Positions 1-7,559 of a stretch of DNA of 24,952 nucleotides are shown here, piece by piece. The translations under genes and the position numbers were made by a program. The stretch lies in assembly GCA_018399915.1 (NCBI GenBank), contig JAGYNW010000004.1, forward strand, positions 1 to 24,952, in the 5' to 3' direction. The notes below the pieces were generated by a model that saw only the letters and a list, made by a program, of their open reading frames with translations, did no database searches and was not told where the DNA came from. Position 1 is the stretch's first letter. Every line of letters begins with the position of its first letter. The stretch is from Candidatus Omnitrophota bacterium (GTDB lineage Bacteria > Omnitrophota > Gorgyraeia > Zapsychrales > Zapsychraceae).

Positions 1-291
1 TCGTATGCTCACGTCATGCAGTTGTTTTAATCTAAGATAGTATTCAGCCTTATCCAAAGGAAACTGCTCTAATCGTTTCAGATGCACTTCGTGCTTACGC
101 AAAGCCTTTTTCTCAATAGTCTCAAGATGATCCAAGTCTTCAGGCCGATAACCAATACGATAGTATTGTCTTAATCCTTCGACCACTTGATAAAAGGGAT
201 GTTCACTCCAATAGGTGCGGGGTCTAATATGGGCGTATTTCTGAACATATCGAAGATATTCTAAAGAAAAACCCTCACACGAGTGTGGCAC
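1..291 (-). CDS. Partial hypothetical protein, runs off the left edge
   Basis: The minus strand is open without a stop from inside tRNA-His to base 1. The translation reads like real protein from about base 270 onward (EGFSLEYLRYVQKYAHIRPR, then TYWSEHPFYQVVEGLRQYYR and a charged helical stretch ending KQLHDVSIR). No ATG is present. The GTG at 291-289 is the only plausible start after the tRNA, and it lies inside a hairpin that looks like the tRNA terminator. The 5' end may therefore be missing, which would make this a truncated gene whose frame merely continues into the tRNA. I do not recognise the family. The helical, Lys/Arg/Glu-rich composition suggests a cytosolic or nucleic-acid-associated protein, but that is only an impression. 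Confidence 0.4.
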   Translation of the reverse strand, partial: MPHSCEGFSLEYLRYVQKYAHIRPRTYWSEHPFYQVVEGLRQYYRIGYRPEDLDHLETIEKKALRKHEVHLKRLEQFPLDKAEYYLRLKQLHDVSIR

Positions 292-316
292 AGAAGTGCC
301 TCGGTTCGCAGGAGGG
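261..316 (-). terminator. Probable terminator after tRNA-His (branched hairpin plus U-run)
   Basis: Read on the minus strand, an outer stem CCCTC (316-312) / GAGGG (276-272) encloses two small hairpins, GGCAC-TTCT-GTGCC (300-287) and ACAC-TC-GTGT (286-277). TTTTT follows at 271-267, then CTTT. It begins 8 nt after the tRNA CCA end, so it could terminate the tRNA-Arg / AsmA-like / tRNA-His unit. The same bases are also open reading frame, so the structure is inferred from base pairing only. Confidence 0.45.
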
Positions 317-323
317 TAACAAA

Positions 324-400
324 TGGGGTGGCTGACGAGATTTGAACCCGCGACCTCCTGAACCACAATCAGGTGCTCTAACCAACTGAGCTACAGCCAC
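324..400 (-). tRNA. tRNA-His (GUG anticodon), CCA encoded
   Basis: On the minus strand the acceptor arms GTGGCTG (400-394) and CAGCCAC (334-328) pair fully. The D-arm region TAGCTCAGTTGG, an anticodon arm with GTG at its centre, and a T-arm with GGTTCAAATC are all present. The discriminator base is C (327), and the base at 401 reads G on this strand and could supply the G-1 typical of tRNA-His. CCA is encoded at 326-324. It lies about 115 nt beyond the AsmA-like stop. No clear promoter of its own was found, so it may be co-transcribed with that gene and tRNA-Arg. Confidence 0.95.
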
Positions 401-515
401 CACAAATTTTTATCTCAAAAACAAATGTAATATCTTGAACCAGGTGCTCTTCATCAAACAAGAAAAATATTTTATCATAAAAGATTCCAAGAGCAATCAT
501 TTCTTTTTCAAGTCT

Positions 516-1571
516 TTATTTCTCATCGGCAGAACCGGACGACGCGGGGTTCCCCACCCGGCCGGAAAAAGACACGTTCGAGATTCTGAAATCATCCAGT
601 TTGGTCTCAAACCGGAACCGCACGCCGACATCTACACCAAATAAAGACAAAGCCTTCATCGCCATATCCTCAACAGTCGTAGACGACTTCCCATCGCTGT
701 CGGATTTTTTAAATAAATGACGAGAATGCAGCTCTCCCTCTACCTGAACATCATTATGACGGGAGACGATCGACGCCTTAAGCAACTCGCCTTGATCCAA
801 GGCCTTAAGAGCGATCTGCGCATCCATATCTCTATGAAGGATATCAACCCATCCGGATGCTGCCAAAGACGTTTGGGGGAACGTATCGCTCAAGCGGCTC
901 AGATCACCCTTGAACTGAAATTCTGTTCGCTCTGCCTGCAAAGGATAAGAAATCTTTTGCGCATGCAAGCTGATACGATTGAGTTGTAGAATGATCTGAT
1001 TGCCGGAAAACGTATAAGGGTATTCGACATAACCATCCTTGACAACCAAGCGCTGCACCCTGATCCTGTACTCCGGTTCCGGGCCTTCCACTAATCCCAC
1101 ACCCTCTTGATCCAAATCCGGCTGCGATCCTGAAATCTGGTCCGTATGATTCAATCCCGCCCCGGAAGATCCCCCTTCTGCTGCGGAGGCTTTACCTATA
1201 GCTTGTTCCGCAGGCACCGCGGAATCAGGATCTTGTGCCGAAACAAGGGGCTCCAAAGCCGGCAAAACCAATCGTGGACGGACAATATAAATCCTGGCAA
1301 TAGGGATGCTTTTATCCATAAACACATCCTTGCTGAAACGCACACTCACACCATCTGCACTTAAGCGCTCCCCGATCCGCACATCATACAATTGAAATTC
1401 CAACGGAATCCTGTAAACAATACGGCTAAACCGGACCTCCTCACCCAGAGAGCGGCTCAAAGCCCTCTGAATATGCCCCTTGGCAAAGAATTGCAAATAA
1501 AGAGAAAAAAAGATATAGACGATCAGCAAAAGGACAAAAATACGAATTATAGATTTGATAATTTTTTTCAT
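516..1571 (-). CDS. AsmA-like envelope protein with one N-terminal membrane anchor
   Basis: The protein has 351 residues. A basic start (MKKIIKSIIR) is followed by one hydrophobic segment at about residues 11-27, then a predicted periplasmic part. The opening after the anchor (a helix beginning GHIQRALSRSLG, then EEVRFSRIVYRIPLEFQLYDVRIG) and the later 'V..LVVKDGYVEY' strand pattern are typical of AsmA/DUF748-type proteins, which are linked to envelope lipid transport and outer-membrane assembly. Residues about 112-165 form an acidic Ser/Ala/Gly-rich linker. The family is often 500-1000 residues, so this is a short member. The ATG lies 8 nt after the CCA end of tRNA-Arg, with no Shine-Dalgarno between them. 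Family assignment rests on pattern; the function here is inferred. Confidence 0.65.
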   Translation of the reverse strand: MKKIIKSIIRIFVLLLIVYIFFSLYLQFFAKGHIQRALSRSLGEEVRFSRIVYRIPLEFQLYDVRIGERLSADGVSVRFSKDVFMDKSIPIARIYIVRPRLVLPALEPLVSAQDPDSAVPAEQAIGKASAAEGGSSGAGLNHTDQISGSQPDLDQEGVGLVEGPEPEYRIRVQRLVVKDGYVEYPYTFSGNQIILQLNRISLHAQKISYPLQAERTEFQFKGDLSRLSDTFPQTSLAASGWVDILHRDMDAQIALKALDQGELLKASIVSRHNDVQVEGELHSRHLFKKSDSDGKSSTTVEDMAMKALSLFGVDVGVRFRFETKLDDFRISNVSFSGRVGNPASSGSADEK

Positions 1572-1579
1572 GGAAAGAA

Positions 1580-1656
1580 TGGCGACCCCGGGACGACTCG
1601 AACGTCCGACCCACAGCTTAGAAGGCTGTTGCTCTATCCAACTGAGCTACGGGGCC
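1580..1656 (-). tRNA. tRNA-Arg (UCU anticodon), CCA encoded
   Basis: On the minus strand the acceptor GGCCCCG (1656-1650) pairs with CGGGGTC (1590-1584), including one G-T wobble. The D arm contains TAGCTCAGTTGG, the anticodon stem-loop CAGCCTTCTAAGCTG carries TCT, and the T arm carries GTTCGAGTC. The discriminator is G (1583) and CCA is encoded at 1582-1580. A promoter-like pair lies 20-50 nt upstream, and the AsmA-like gene starts 8 nt downstream. Confidence 0.95.
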
Positions 1657-1881
1657 GAATAAATCATTTTGTAAAATTATAAGATATAAAACAGCAATTT
1701 TCCAAATAAAATAATGTTTATTTATACCAGATATGTCCTTAAAAGTAAAGGGCCTCAACTAGCTTGTCTGTGTGGAGATTGGCGGCAGAAACAAGTCATG
1801 CCTGCAAGAAGGGCCAGATAAACGCTTGCTTCTTGGGGAGTGTAATACATACACTGCCGATGTGCAACAAGGCAATGAAGA
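1657..1881. other. Gene-free spacer between the secreted protein and tRNA-Arg
   Basis: This 225-nt spacer holds the tRNA-Arg promoter at its left end. The only other structure seen is a 6-bp inverted repeat (AGTGTA / TACACT, 1839-1855) that is not followed by a T-run on either strand. No convincing terminator for the upstream gene and no supported small gene were found. Confidence 0.6.
1676..1705 (-). promoter_or_regulatory. Sigma70-type promoter of tRNA-Arg
   Basis: On the minus strand TTGGAA (1705-1700) is followed by an 18-bp spacer and a perfect TATAAT (1681-1676). Transcription would start near 1669, about 13 nt before the mature tRNA 5' end, as expected for a tRNA gene. It may also drive the AsmA-like gene and tRNA-His downstream. 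Confidence 0.6.
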
Positions 1882-4449
1882 CTAATTTGATTGGGCCACC
1901 ACAGTCTTGGGAATTCTTGGCTGAAGCCCCAAGAGGGGCAAAATAGTATTCATCGGGCTAATATTGATAATAACCGGAGCTATTCCACTGATGGCATTGA
2001 TATCAATATTACGGATCACATTTTCATCAAATTCAAAATCAAAGACATCTCCCTGTTGCGTCAAGTTCATATTGTTGGCGTTAAAATCAATACCCCCGAC
2101 ATTATCCATGGGGTTGCGTCCCAAAGCCGTCACTGACGTAACACTGGCAGAATCATCGCTTTCAATCATCTCTAAACCGATATCTGTCCCTGCATCTTCA
2201 AGAAGCCGGTCCGCATTTGAAAACCCAAATAGTTCGCTTTGCCAGGAATGTTCGCCTTTACCTTCTGATAAAAACCGAAAGTGAGTAAGCGGATTCACAG
2301 GGTCCCGTTGTTGTAGATTAACAGTGCCGCGTGATAAACTCGCTTCCGACCAGGAAGAATCCGCAGAAAAACCATCTGCCTGCAAGCCTGTCAATACTAG
2401 GCTAGAGAAAAGTGCACCCCAAAGAACTGTCCGGGTAAACCCTTTTGCCACTGACGAAGAACTAGATCTGTTCTGGGCGACACTTCGTAAGTACGCTTCA
2501 ATCGCTTCCCTTTTTTCTCTTGCTCGGGCAGATAGCGTCCGCCGCATAAAATCATCAATAATTCTATTCAATCGGTTTTTGTTTAATTCGCTCACTGGCG
2601 TCTCCATTAACGTTATAGCTTGAGGGGAAACTTTATTAAACCCATCAATCGTAGGCACAATGGACCGATTCTGGCGTTTCCGCACATAAAAACGCGGACC
2701 TATTTGAAACATCACCAAACGATCGTCTATCAATTGGTCGTTCATTCCAAAACTCAGCATTTGAACACTAGAATTCGGCAATCTTTCCGATATTGTCATA
2801 AAAAGCCCCTGACTCCTTTTCTCGGCCAAACGTAAGGATCTCATTGCTGCTTTAATGGCAACGGCTTTCTGCTGGATTGCTTCTTCGGCATTTTGCCTCG
2901 CCCGCAACCTTCCTTTTTGAAAACTCTGCATAATCTTGATAAGATTATTTTCTGTTATGCTTTCAATCTTTTTTGTAAAGATGGTCTTTGCCATCGGAGA
3001 AAGGACATACCTATCGGCTCTATCTCCGGATAAGGAGCGGCCAAGCCGACGGATCGCTCCCTGCTTAACATACAAATACCCTTCTTTTTCATAAAGAATC
3101 AACAAATTACGCGAATCCCCACTTAACTGATATGTCAAAAATGGCCTATTGGAAAATGCGAATATTTTTGGCGATGAATAAAATTCTTCCTGTCGTCGGA
3201 TATTGACGGAATCTATAATCGTTTTCACTTTAACCATATCGACAGGAGCATCATGCGGGCCTGTACTGACAGATATTTCTTGTCCCTCTTTATCCAAAAC
3301 CTGGCCAGCTACCCGAACAACAGCATGATCACGGGCCCTCATCTTTTTTACCCACTCGGCCGAAGGCTGGCCTTCCCTTTGGATAAAAGACAATTGCGCA
3401 AAATCTTCGCCCCCGGAAAAATAGCGTCGAGGGATCACCGCCCGGGTGACGGGATTATAATCTTCTTTGACATAATTATAAACACCTCTCTTAAACGATT
3501 GGATATATTGATCATAAATTTTATTCTTGATATCTTTATCCGTCACGTCCACTCCCTTAATCTTATTCTTGTTTACATACAAAGCCGCCATCAGACCCTT
3601 CTTTAAATTATGCTTATACCAGGTCGCCAGAATCATTGAATGATAAATTTGACGCAAAGGGGCGAAATGCTTACCTTGATTAACCTCTTTTTCAATCTCT
3701 GGCACAATAATTTCCCGGATAATATTTTTTGTTTGTTCGGTAAATTGTTCATCCGCCTTTTGCCCATCCAATCCCTTATCATGATGTTCTAGGCTTAAAT
3801 AATCTTCCTCAAGCATAACTTTCAGGTGTGCCTCAGACACAAACACATTGAACCCATTCACATAAACCTCGGCTTTATCCGGAATAATCCACACTTTATT
3901 AAAAGTATTGGTAGGGACCTCAGCGGTACCGAACTGGTCTTGGGCCTGTTGATACACGCGATCCCAGAACTTCGCGCCTAATTCCTCTTCCGGATACATC
4001 AATGATGAAGTGATCTGCTTTAAAATATAATCTTGAGCCAGCATATCCCGGCCCATCATGGTTTGGCCTAGCCCTTCAGCTATAATCCTGTCTTCTTCCT
4101 GAGGAGATAAATTGACCCACATCTCCTCTTCCGGAATCGTGAGGGTAGTCATAAAATAACTAATGAGTTTTTGTGCGGTTTTCTTAAAGACCTCACCTTC
4201 TAGATGATCATCGCCCCGGTCGATAATAAAATCGAATTGTAAAGGATTCTGCGAATGCAAAGTCATGCCGAGCATAATTGCAGGACTACAATTCAGTTCA
4301 GAGGAAGTCATCCTGGTGCCGGGAGTTGGTAAATCCACCATGCTTTGCGCTTGAGATATCTGCACACTGTTGACAGACAAAACCGCGCATATGAGAACGG
4401 GAATAAATAGGGAAGGCCATAGTTTTGATTTAACAAAAATTTTGTACAT
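1882..4449 (-). CDS. Large secreted protein, Omnitrophota-type family with GGIDFN C-terminal tail
   Basis: The protein has 855 residues from the ATG at 4449, which is preceded by AAGAG five bases upstream and opens a clear signal peptide (MYKIFVKSK, hydrophobic to about residue 30, cleavage near SQAQS). An in-frame ATG at 4497 would put 16 polar residues before it and looks wrong. Residues about 36-350 form a mixed domain with GQTMMGRDMLAQDYILKQIT, NTFNKVWIIPDKAEVYVNG, and PEIEKEVNQGKHFAPLRQIY followed by RRYFSGG. From memory, this set of motifs recurs in many large hypothetical proteins of Omnitrophota. Residues about 500-560 and 625-655 are charged and helical. A second hydrophobic stretch (VLWGALFSSLVLTGLQA, about 675-691) resembles a signal sequence or TM segment. 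The end carries NPMDNVGGIDFN (779-790) and IAPVIINISPMNTILPLLGL (823-842). No catalytic motif was recognised and the function is unknown. Confidence 0.85.
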   Translation of the reverse strand: MYKIFVKSKLWPSLFIPVLICAVLSVNSVQISQAQSMVDLPTPGTRMTSSELNCSPAIMLGMTLHSQNPLQFDFIIDRGDDHLEGEVFKKTAQKLISYFMTTLTIPEEEMWVNLSPQEEDRIIAEGLGQTMMGRDMLAQDYILKQITSSLMYPEEELGAKFWDRVYQQAQDQFGTAEVPTNTFNKVWIIPDKAEVYVNGFNVFVSEAHLKVMLEEDYLSLEHHDKGLDGQKADEQFTEQTKNIIREIIVPEIEKEVNQGKHFAPLRQIYHSMILATWYKHNLKKGLMAALYVNKNKIKGVDVTDKDIKNKIYDQYIQSFKRGVYNYVKEDYNPVTRAVIPRRYFSGGEDFAQLSFIQREGQPSAEWVKKMRARDHAVVRVAGQVLDKEGQEISVSTGPHDAPVDMVKVKTIIDSVNIRRQEEFYSSPKIFAFSNRPFLTYQLSGDSRNLLILYEKEGYLYVKQGAIRRLGRSLSGDRADRYVLSPMAKTIFTKKIESITENNLIKIMQSFQKGRLRARQNAEEAIQQKAVAIKAAMRSLRLAEKRSQGLFMTISERLPNSSVQMLSFGMNDQLIDDRLVMFQIGPRFYVRKRQNRSIVPTIDGFNKVSPQAITLMETPVSELNKNRLNRIIDDFMRRTLSARAREKREAIEAYLRSVAQNRSSSSSVAKGFTRTVLWGALFSSLVLTGLQADGFSADSSWSEASLSRGTVNLQQRDPVNPLTHFRFLSEGKGEHSWQSELFGFSNADRLLEDAGTDIGLEMIESDDSASVTSVTALGRNPMDNVGGIDFNANNMNLTQQGDVFDFEFDENVIRNIDINAISGIAPVIINISPMNTILPLLGLQPRIPKTVVAQSN

Positions 4450-4493
4450 GGCAACTCTTAGATAATGGGATAAGCGTATAGAAGCGCAGCCCA

Positions 4494-4517
4494 GCATACA
4501 CTTCTTTTAAAGTATGC
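4494..4517. repeat. Inverted repeat upstream of the large secreted protein gene
   Basis: GCATAC (4494-4499) and GTATGC (4512-4517) form a perfect 6-bp inverted repeat with a 12-nt AT-rich centre, 45-68 nt upstream of the ATG at 4449. It could be an operator or a leader hairpin. No good -35/-10 pair was found in the 192-nt gap between this gene and the U32 gene, so the promoter of the 855-residue protein remains unlocated. Confidence 0.3.
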
Positions 4518-4641
4518 CACATTAAATCTAATTTTTCTATTTACCTTAGTGATACTGGCAGGGGTGTAAGACAATAGGGACACACAAGACTGGACAATAG
4601 ATTTGAGGACTTGATGTTTGTTTCTAATTTTATTTATTAAA

Positions 4642-5862
4642 TCAACGAATTTTTTCCCGCCACAAAAAGACCTTGTCCTTTGGCTTGACGGGAAACGGCA
4701 ATTTAATGCCGACAGCCGCGCCTTTTTGCACCTGATTTACATAGGCATGCTCGCATTGCAGTTCTTCGGCCCGCGTCACTTCCGCTCCGGTGGTAGGCCC
4801 CACAAATAACAAGGAGTCCCCTTTCTTCAGACCTCCTGAACGCAAACGAACCTCTGCCACCTGAATCTTCTTAAAAAAACGGGTTACTTCTCCCAGATAA
4901 ATTTTTTCATAACTATGTTCAAGCCCGCGACTCACAGCCTCCGAAGGCTGGCCCCAATAAAATCCGCTCGAAAATCCCCGATTATAAACCTTAGCCAATT
5001 CTTTTTCCAGGGCTTTTTTCTTGCCGATACCCAGTTTCCCTTTCAAGGAAAGGTCAATCGCCTGGTTATAACAAGATGTAACCACGCGGATATACTCCGG
5101 GGCACGCATACGGCCCTCGATTTTAAACGAATCAATCCCGGCATCTATTAATTGATCGATAAAAGAAATGGCACAAAGGTCCCGCGGACTTAAAATATGG
5201 TCTTCTGCCAGAATATATTCACTCTCTCCATCCACATCACGTATCTGAAACTTCCGGCGGCAGGGTTGAAAACACTTCCCCTGATTGGCGGACTGATTAA
5301 AAGAATACAAAGATAAAAAACACCGCCCGGAAATACTCACACACATGGCGCCGTGCACAAAGGCCTCTATTTCACAGGCAATCTGCCTTTCTTTTTTTTG
5401 ACGAATAATCTTTTGAATATCCCGCAGCGTACACTCCCGCGCCAGTACAACCCGGCTGGCTCCCAAAGAGGCATACAGGCTCAAGGCCTCAATATTAGCG
5501 ACACTTGCCTGCGTAGAGATATGAATCGGAATTCCTGTCTTTCGGGCTAGAGATAAAACCGCCATATCCCACAAAATAATTGCATCCACACCTGCCGCCT
5601 TGGCGGCCTTCAGGATCTTTTTTACTTTAGGTATATCCTTATCTGAGATAAGCGTGTTCAGAGTGAGGTACCCTTTGACCTTATGTCCCTTCAGGGTCTC
5701 CATGACCTTCCCTATTTCCAGGACATCAAAATTTGCGGCCAAATGCCGCATATTAATGCCACTGACACCGAAATACACACTATCGGCGCCGGCTTTAACC
5801 GCCGCACGTAAAGAGGGCCAATCCCCGGCCGGGGCTAATAATTCGGGTCTTGTTTTTTTCAT
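4642..5862 (-). CDS. U32-family protein, tRNA uridine hydroxylase (TrhP/YegQ) type
   Basis: The protein has 406 residues from the chosen start. The N-terminus RPELLAPAGDWPSLRAAVKA and GADSVYFG are the standard opening of peptidase U32 proteins. The family signature follows: E..VHGAMC, then SGRC, then GKC and QPC. Cys174, 181, 197 and 201 are the four cysteines expected to bind an iron-sulfur cluster. Characterised members act in tRNA U34 hydroxylation (TrhP), 23S rRNA C2501 hydroxylation (RlhA) or ubiquinone synthesis (UbiU/V). The length here fits TrhP best, but the subtype is inferred. The frame is open further upstream (ATG at 5871, 5889 and 5922, TTG at 5925). I chose 5862 because family members begin just before ELLAPAGD; the 5922/5925 starts lie 6-9 nt after the metY-type stop. 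The gene is last in the response regulator / metY unit. Confidence 0.85.
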   Translation of the reverse strand: MKKTRPELLAPAGDWPSLRAAVKAGADSVYFGVSGINMRHLAANFDVLEIGKVMETLKGHKVKGYLTLNTLISDKDIPKVKKILKAAKAAGVDAIILWDMAVLSLARKTGIPIHISTQASVANIEALSLYASLGASRVVLARECTLRDIQKIIRQKKERQIACEIEAFVHGAMCVSISGRCFLSLYSFNQSANQGKCFQPCRRKFQIRDVDGESEYILAEDHILSPRDLCAISFIDQLIDAGIDSFKIEGRMRAPEYIRVVTSCYNQAIDLSLKGKLGIGKKKALEKELAKVYNRGFSSGFYWGQPSEAVSRGLEHSYEKIYLGEVTRFFKKIQVAEVRLRSGGLKKGDSLLFVGPTTGAEVTRAEELQCEHAYVNQVQKGAAVGIKLPFPVKPKDKVFLWREKIR

Positions 5863-5931
5863 AGCGCTCATACAAAAGGGCCAGAACATAAAAACTCGTT
5901 TATCTCCTGACCCTTGGCTCATCAAACTCTG

Positions 5932-7221
5932 TTATTTTACTGTCTTTTTCAAGGCCTGCTTTATATCCGCGATAATATCATCGATATGTTCAATGCCTAC
6001 CGATAAACGGATAAAATCCTCAGTGACCCCGCAAGCCTGCTTTTCCTTAAGAGACAATTGTCCATGAGTCGTGCTTGCCGGGTGGATCGCCAATGTTTTG
6101 GCATCACCGATATTGGCTAAATGCGAGACCAATCGCAAGGAATTCACAAACTTTTCTCCTGCCTTTTTCCCGCCTTTGATCCCAAAACCGATCAAGGCCC
6201 CCGCGCCTTCAGGTAAATATTTATCGGCCTTGCTTTTTTGCGGGCTGGAATCCAATCCCGGATAATTGACCCATTTGACAGCCTTATGGCCTTCCAAAAA
6301 TTGAGCGACCGCCAAAGCATTGGTGACATGACGCGGCATGCGCAGATGCAGGGTTTCTAATCCCTGCAAAAACAAAAACGCGTTAAAAGGTGACATAGCC
6401 GGCCCCAGAGGTCTCAGTAACGATAAGCGGGCCCGGGCGATATAGGCTTGCGCGCCCTTTTCCTTAACAAAATTGTACCCATGGTGTTCGGGATCCGGTT
6501 TGGCGAAATACGGAAACCGGCTGTTCTTCCAATCGAACCGGCCTGAATCAACAATTAATCCTCCGATAGACGTTCCATGGCCCCCAATAAACTTGGTAGC
6601 TGAATAAACAGCGATATCCACGCCATGTTCAAAAGGCTTAAGCAAATAGGGCGTTGTTGTATTATCCAAAAGGAACGGTACGCCTTTCTTATGCGCTATC
6701 GCGGCCACGGCTTGCAGATCTGTGACATCCAGTTTGGGGTTGCCGATAGATTCAGCGTAAACCGCTTTGGTCCGTGATGTGATCGCTTTTTGATAGGCCC
6801 TCAGGTTTGAGGAATCCACGAATTTGACGTTAATGCCCATCCTTTTTAATGTGTAATGAAACAAGGTGTGGGTGCCTCCGTAAAGATTATCCGCAGAAAC
6901 GATCTCATCGCCACTTTGAGCCAAATTCAGAATAGCCAGCAAGATGGCGGACATTCCACTGGCTGTGGCCAAAGCGCCCACCCCGCCATCAAGGGCGGCA
7001 ATCCTTTTTTCAAGAACATCTGTGGTCGGGTTCATCAGACGCGTATAAATATTCCCGTCCTGTTTATACGCGAAAAGGTCCGCGGCATGCGCCGCGTCCT
7101 TAAACAGATAAGATGTCGTTTGATAGATCGGCGTGGCCCTGGATCCTGTCGCAGCATCGGGCTCTTGCCCGCCATGGACCACCAGGGATTCAACTTTCAG
7201 CTTTTTATCAATTTTGGACAT
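5932..7221 (-). CDS. metY: O-acetylhomoserine sulfhydrylase (PLP-dependent, MetY type)
   Basis: The protein has 429 residues, the usual length for MetY. It is a Cys/Met-metabolism PLP enzyme: YTRLMNPTTDVLEKRIAALDGG near the N-terminus, the substrate and cofactor region YGGTHTLF, and the Schiff-base lysine (K210) in YSATKFIGGHGTSIGG, the form seen in O-acetylhomoserine aminocarboxypropyltransferases. It would make homocysteine from O-acetylhomoserine and sulfide in the cytosol. The ATG at 7221 was chosen because GAGG lies five bases upstream; a TTG at 7236 adds five residues and overlaps the preceding stop. No room exists for a SAM riboswitch directly upstream, because the preceding gene ends 11 nt before the start. 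A methionine gamma-lyase activity is less likely given the length and the lysine motif. Confidence 0.9.
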   Translation of the reverse strand: MSKIDKKLKVESLVVHGGQEPDAATGSRATPIYQTTSYLFKDAAHAADLFAYKQDGNIYTRLMNPTTDVLEKRIAALDGGVGALATASGMSAILLAILNLAQSGDEIVSADNLYGGTHTLFHYTLKRMGINVKFVDSSNLRAYQKAITSRTKAVYAESIGNPKLDVTDLQAVAAIAHKKGVPFLLDNTTTPYLLKPFEHGVDIAVYSATKFIGGHGTSIGGLIVDSGRFDWKNSRFPYFAKPDPEHHGYNFVKEKGAQAYIARARLSLLRPLGPAMSPFNAFLFLQGLETLHLRMPRHVTNALAVAQFLEGHKAVKWVNYPGLDSSPQKSKADKYLPEGAGALIGFGIKGGKKAGEKFVNSLRLVSHLANIGDAKTLAIHPASTTHGQLSLKEKQACGVTEDFIRLSVGIEHIDDIIADIKQALKKTVK

Positions 7222-7232
7222 GCGGGCCTCTT

Positions 7233-7502
7233 TCAATAATCTTTTTCATAAATGCTTTTTTCCAGGGCCTCGACCTGTTTGATAGCGTCTGAGAGGCTGA
7301 CCTTAAAGATCTCCCGGTATACACGAACCGCTAAGTCCTTTTCTCCTTCAATAATAAAATTACGAACATCAAACATCGTGGCCTGACCTTTTTCCGGATA
7401 AAGGCCCTCTTCTCTGGCTTGCTTTATCCAAATATACCAACATATTTGAATAAAAAGAAAGATGAATAAACATCCTCCCAAAAAAAGAAATACTCGGCTC
7501 AT
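7233..7502 (-). CDS. Small membrane protein with L7/L12 C-terminal-like segment
   Basis: The protein has 89 residues. Residues about 4-26 are one hydrophobic segment (VFLFLGGCLFIFLFIQICWY), followed by a charged part. Residues about 44-81 (FDVRNFIIEGEKDLAVRVYR then EIFKVSLSDAIKQVEALE) follow the pattern of the ribosomal protein L7/L12 C-terminal fold, 'G.k..AI.lyRe..g.sL.eAk..Ve'. That fold also occurs in small non-ribosomal proteins. The match is by eye and is inference. GGGGGAG lies seven bases before the ATG, a strong ribosome site. The TGA at 7235-7233 sits just upstream of the metY-type start, so the two genes are probably translationally coupled. Role unknown. Confidence 0.7.
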   Translation of the reverse strand: MSRVFLFLGGCLFIFLFIQICWYIWIKQAREEGLYPEKGQATMFDVRNFIIEGEKDLAVRVYREIFKVSLSDAIKQVEALEKSIYEKDY

Positions 7503-7559
7503 GAACTGACTCCCCCATCTTTTTCTGATTAAAATTTATATCATTATCTCTCAAAAAGT

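Noticed and set aside
1839..1855. Inverted repeat AGTGTA / TACACT as terminator of the large secreted protein gene
   Set aside because: The stem is only 6 bp and mostly AT, with no T-run after it on either strand.
1764..1946. 60-codon plus-strand frame in the spacer next to the large secreted protein
   Set aside because: It has a TTG start, no ribosome site, and overlaps the 3' coding end of the opposite gene.
5600..6067. 155-codon plus-strand open frame antisense to the U32 and metY-type genes
   Set aside because: It spans two convincing minus-strand genes, its translation has no family-like motif, and no ribosome site was seen.
7221..7502. SAM riboswitch controlling the metY-type gene
   Set aside because: There is no intergenic space upstream of the gene; the preceding coding region runs up to 11 nt from the start.
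7369..7554. 61-codon minus-strand frame overlapping the small membrane protein gene
   Set aside because: The competing frame has a strong ribosome site, a clear TM segment and coupling to the next gene.
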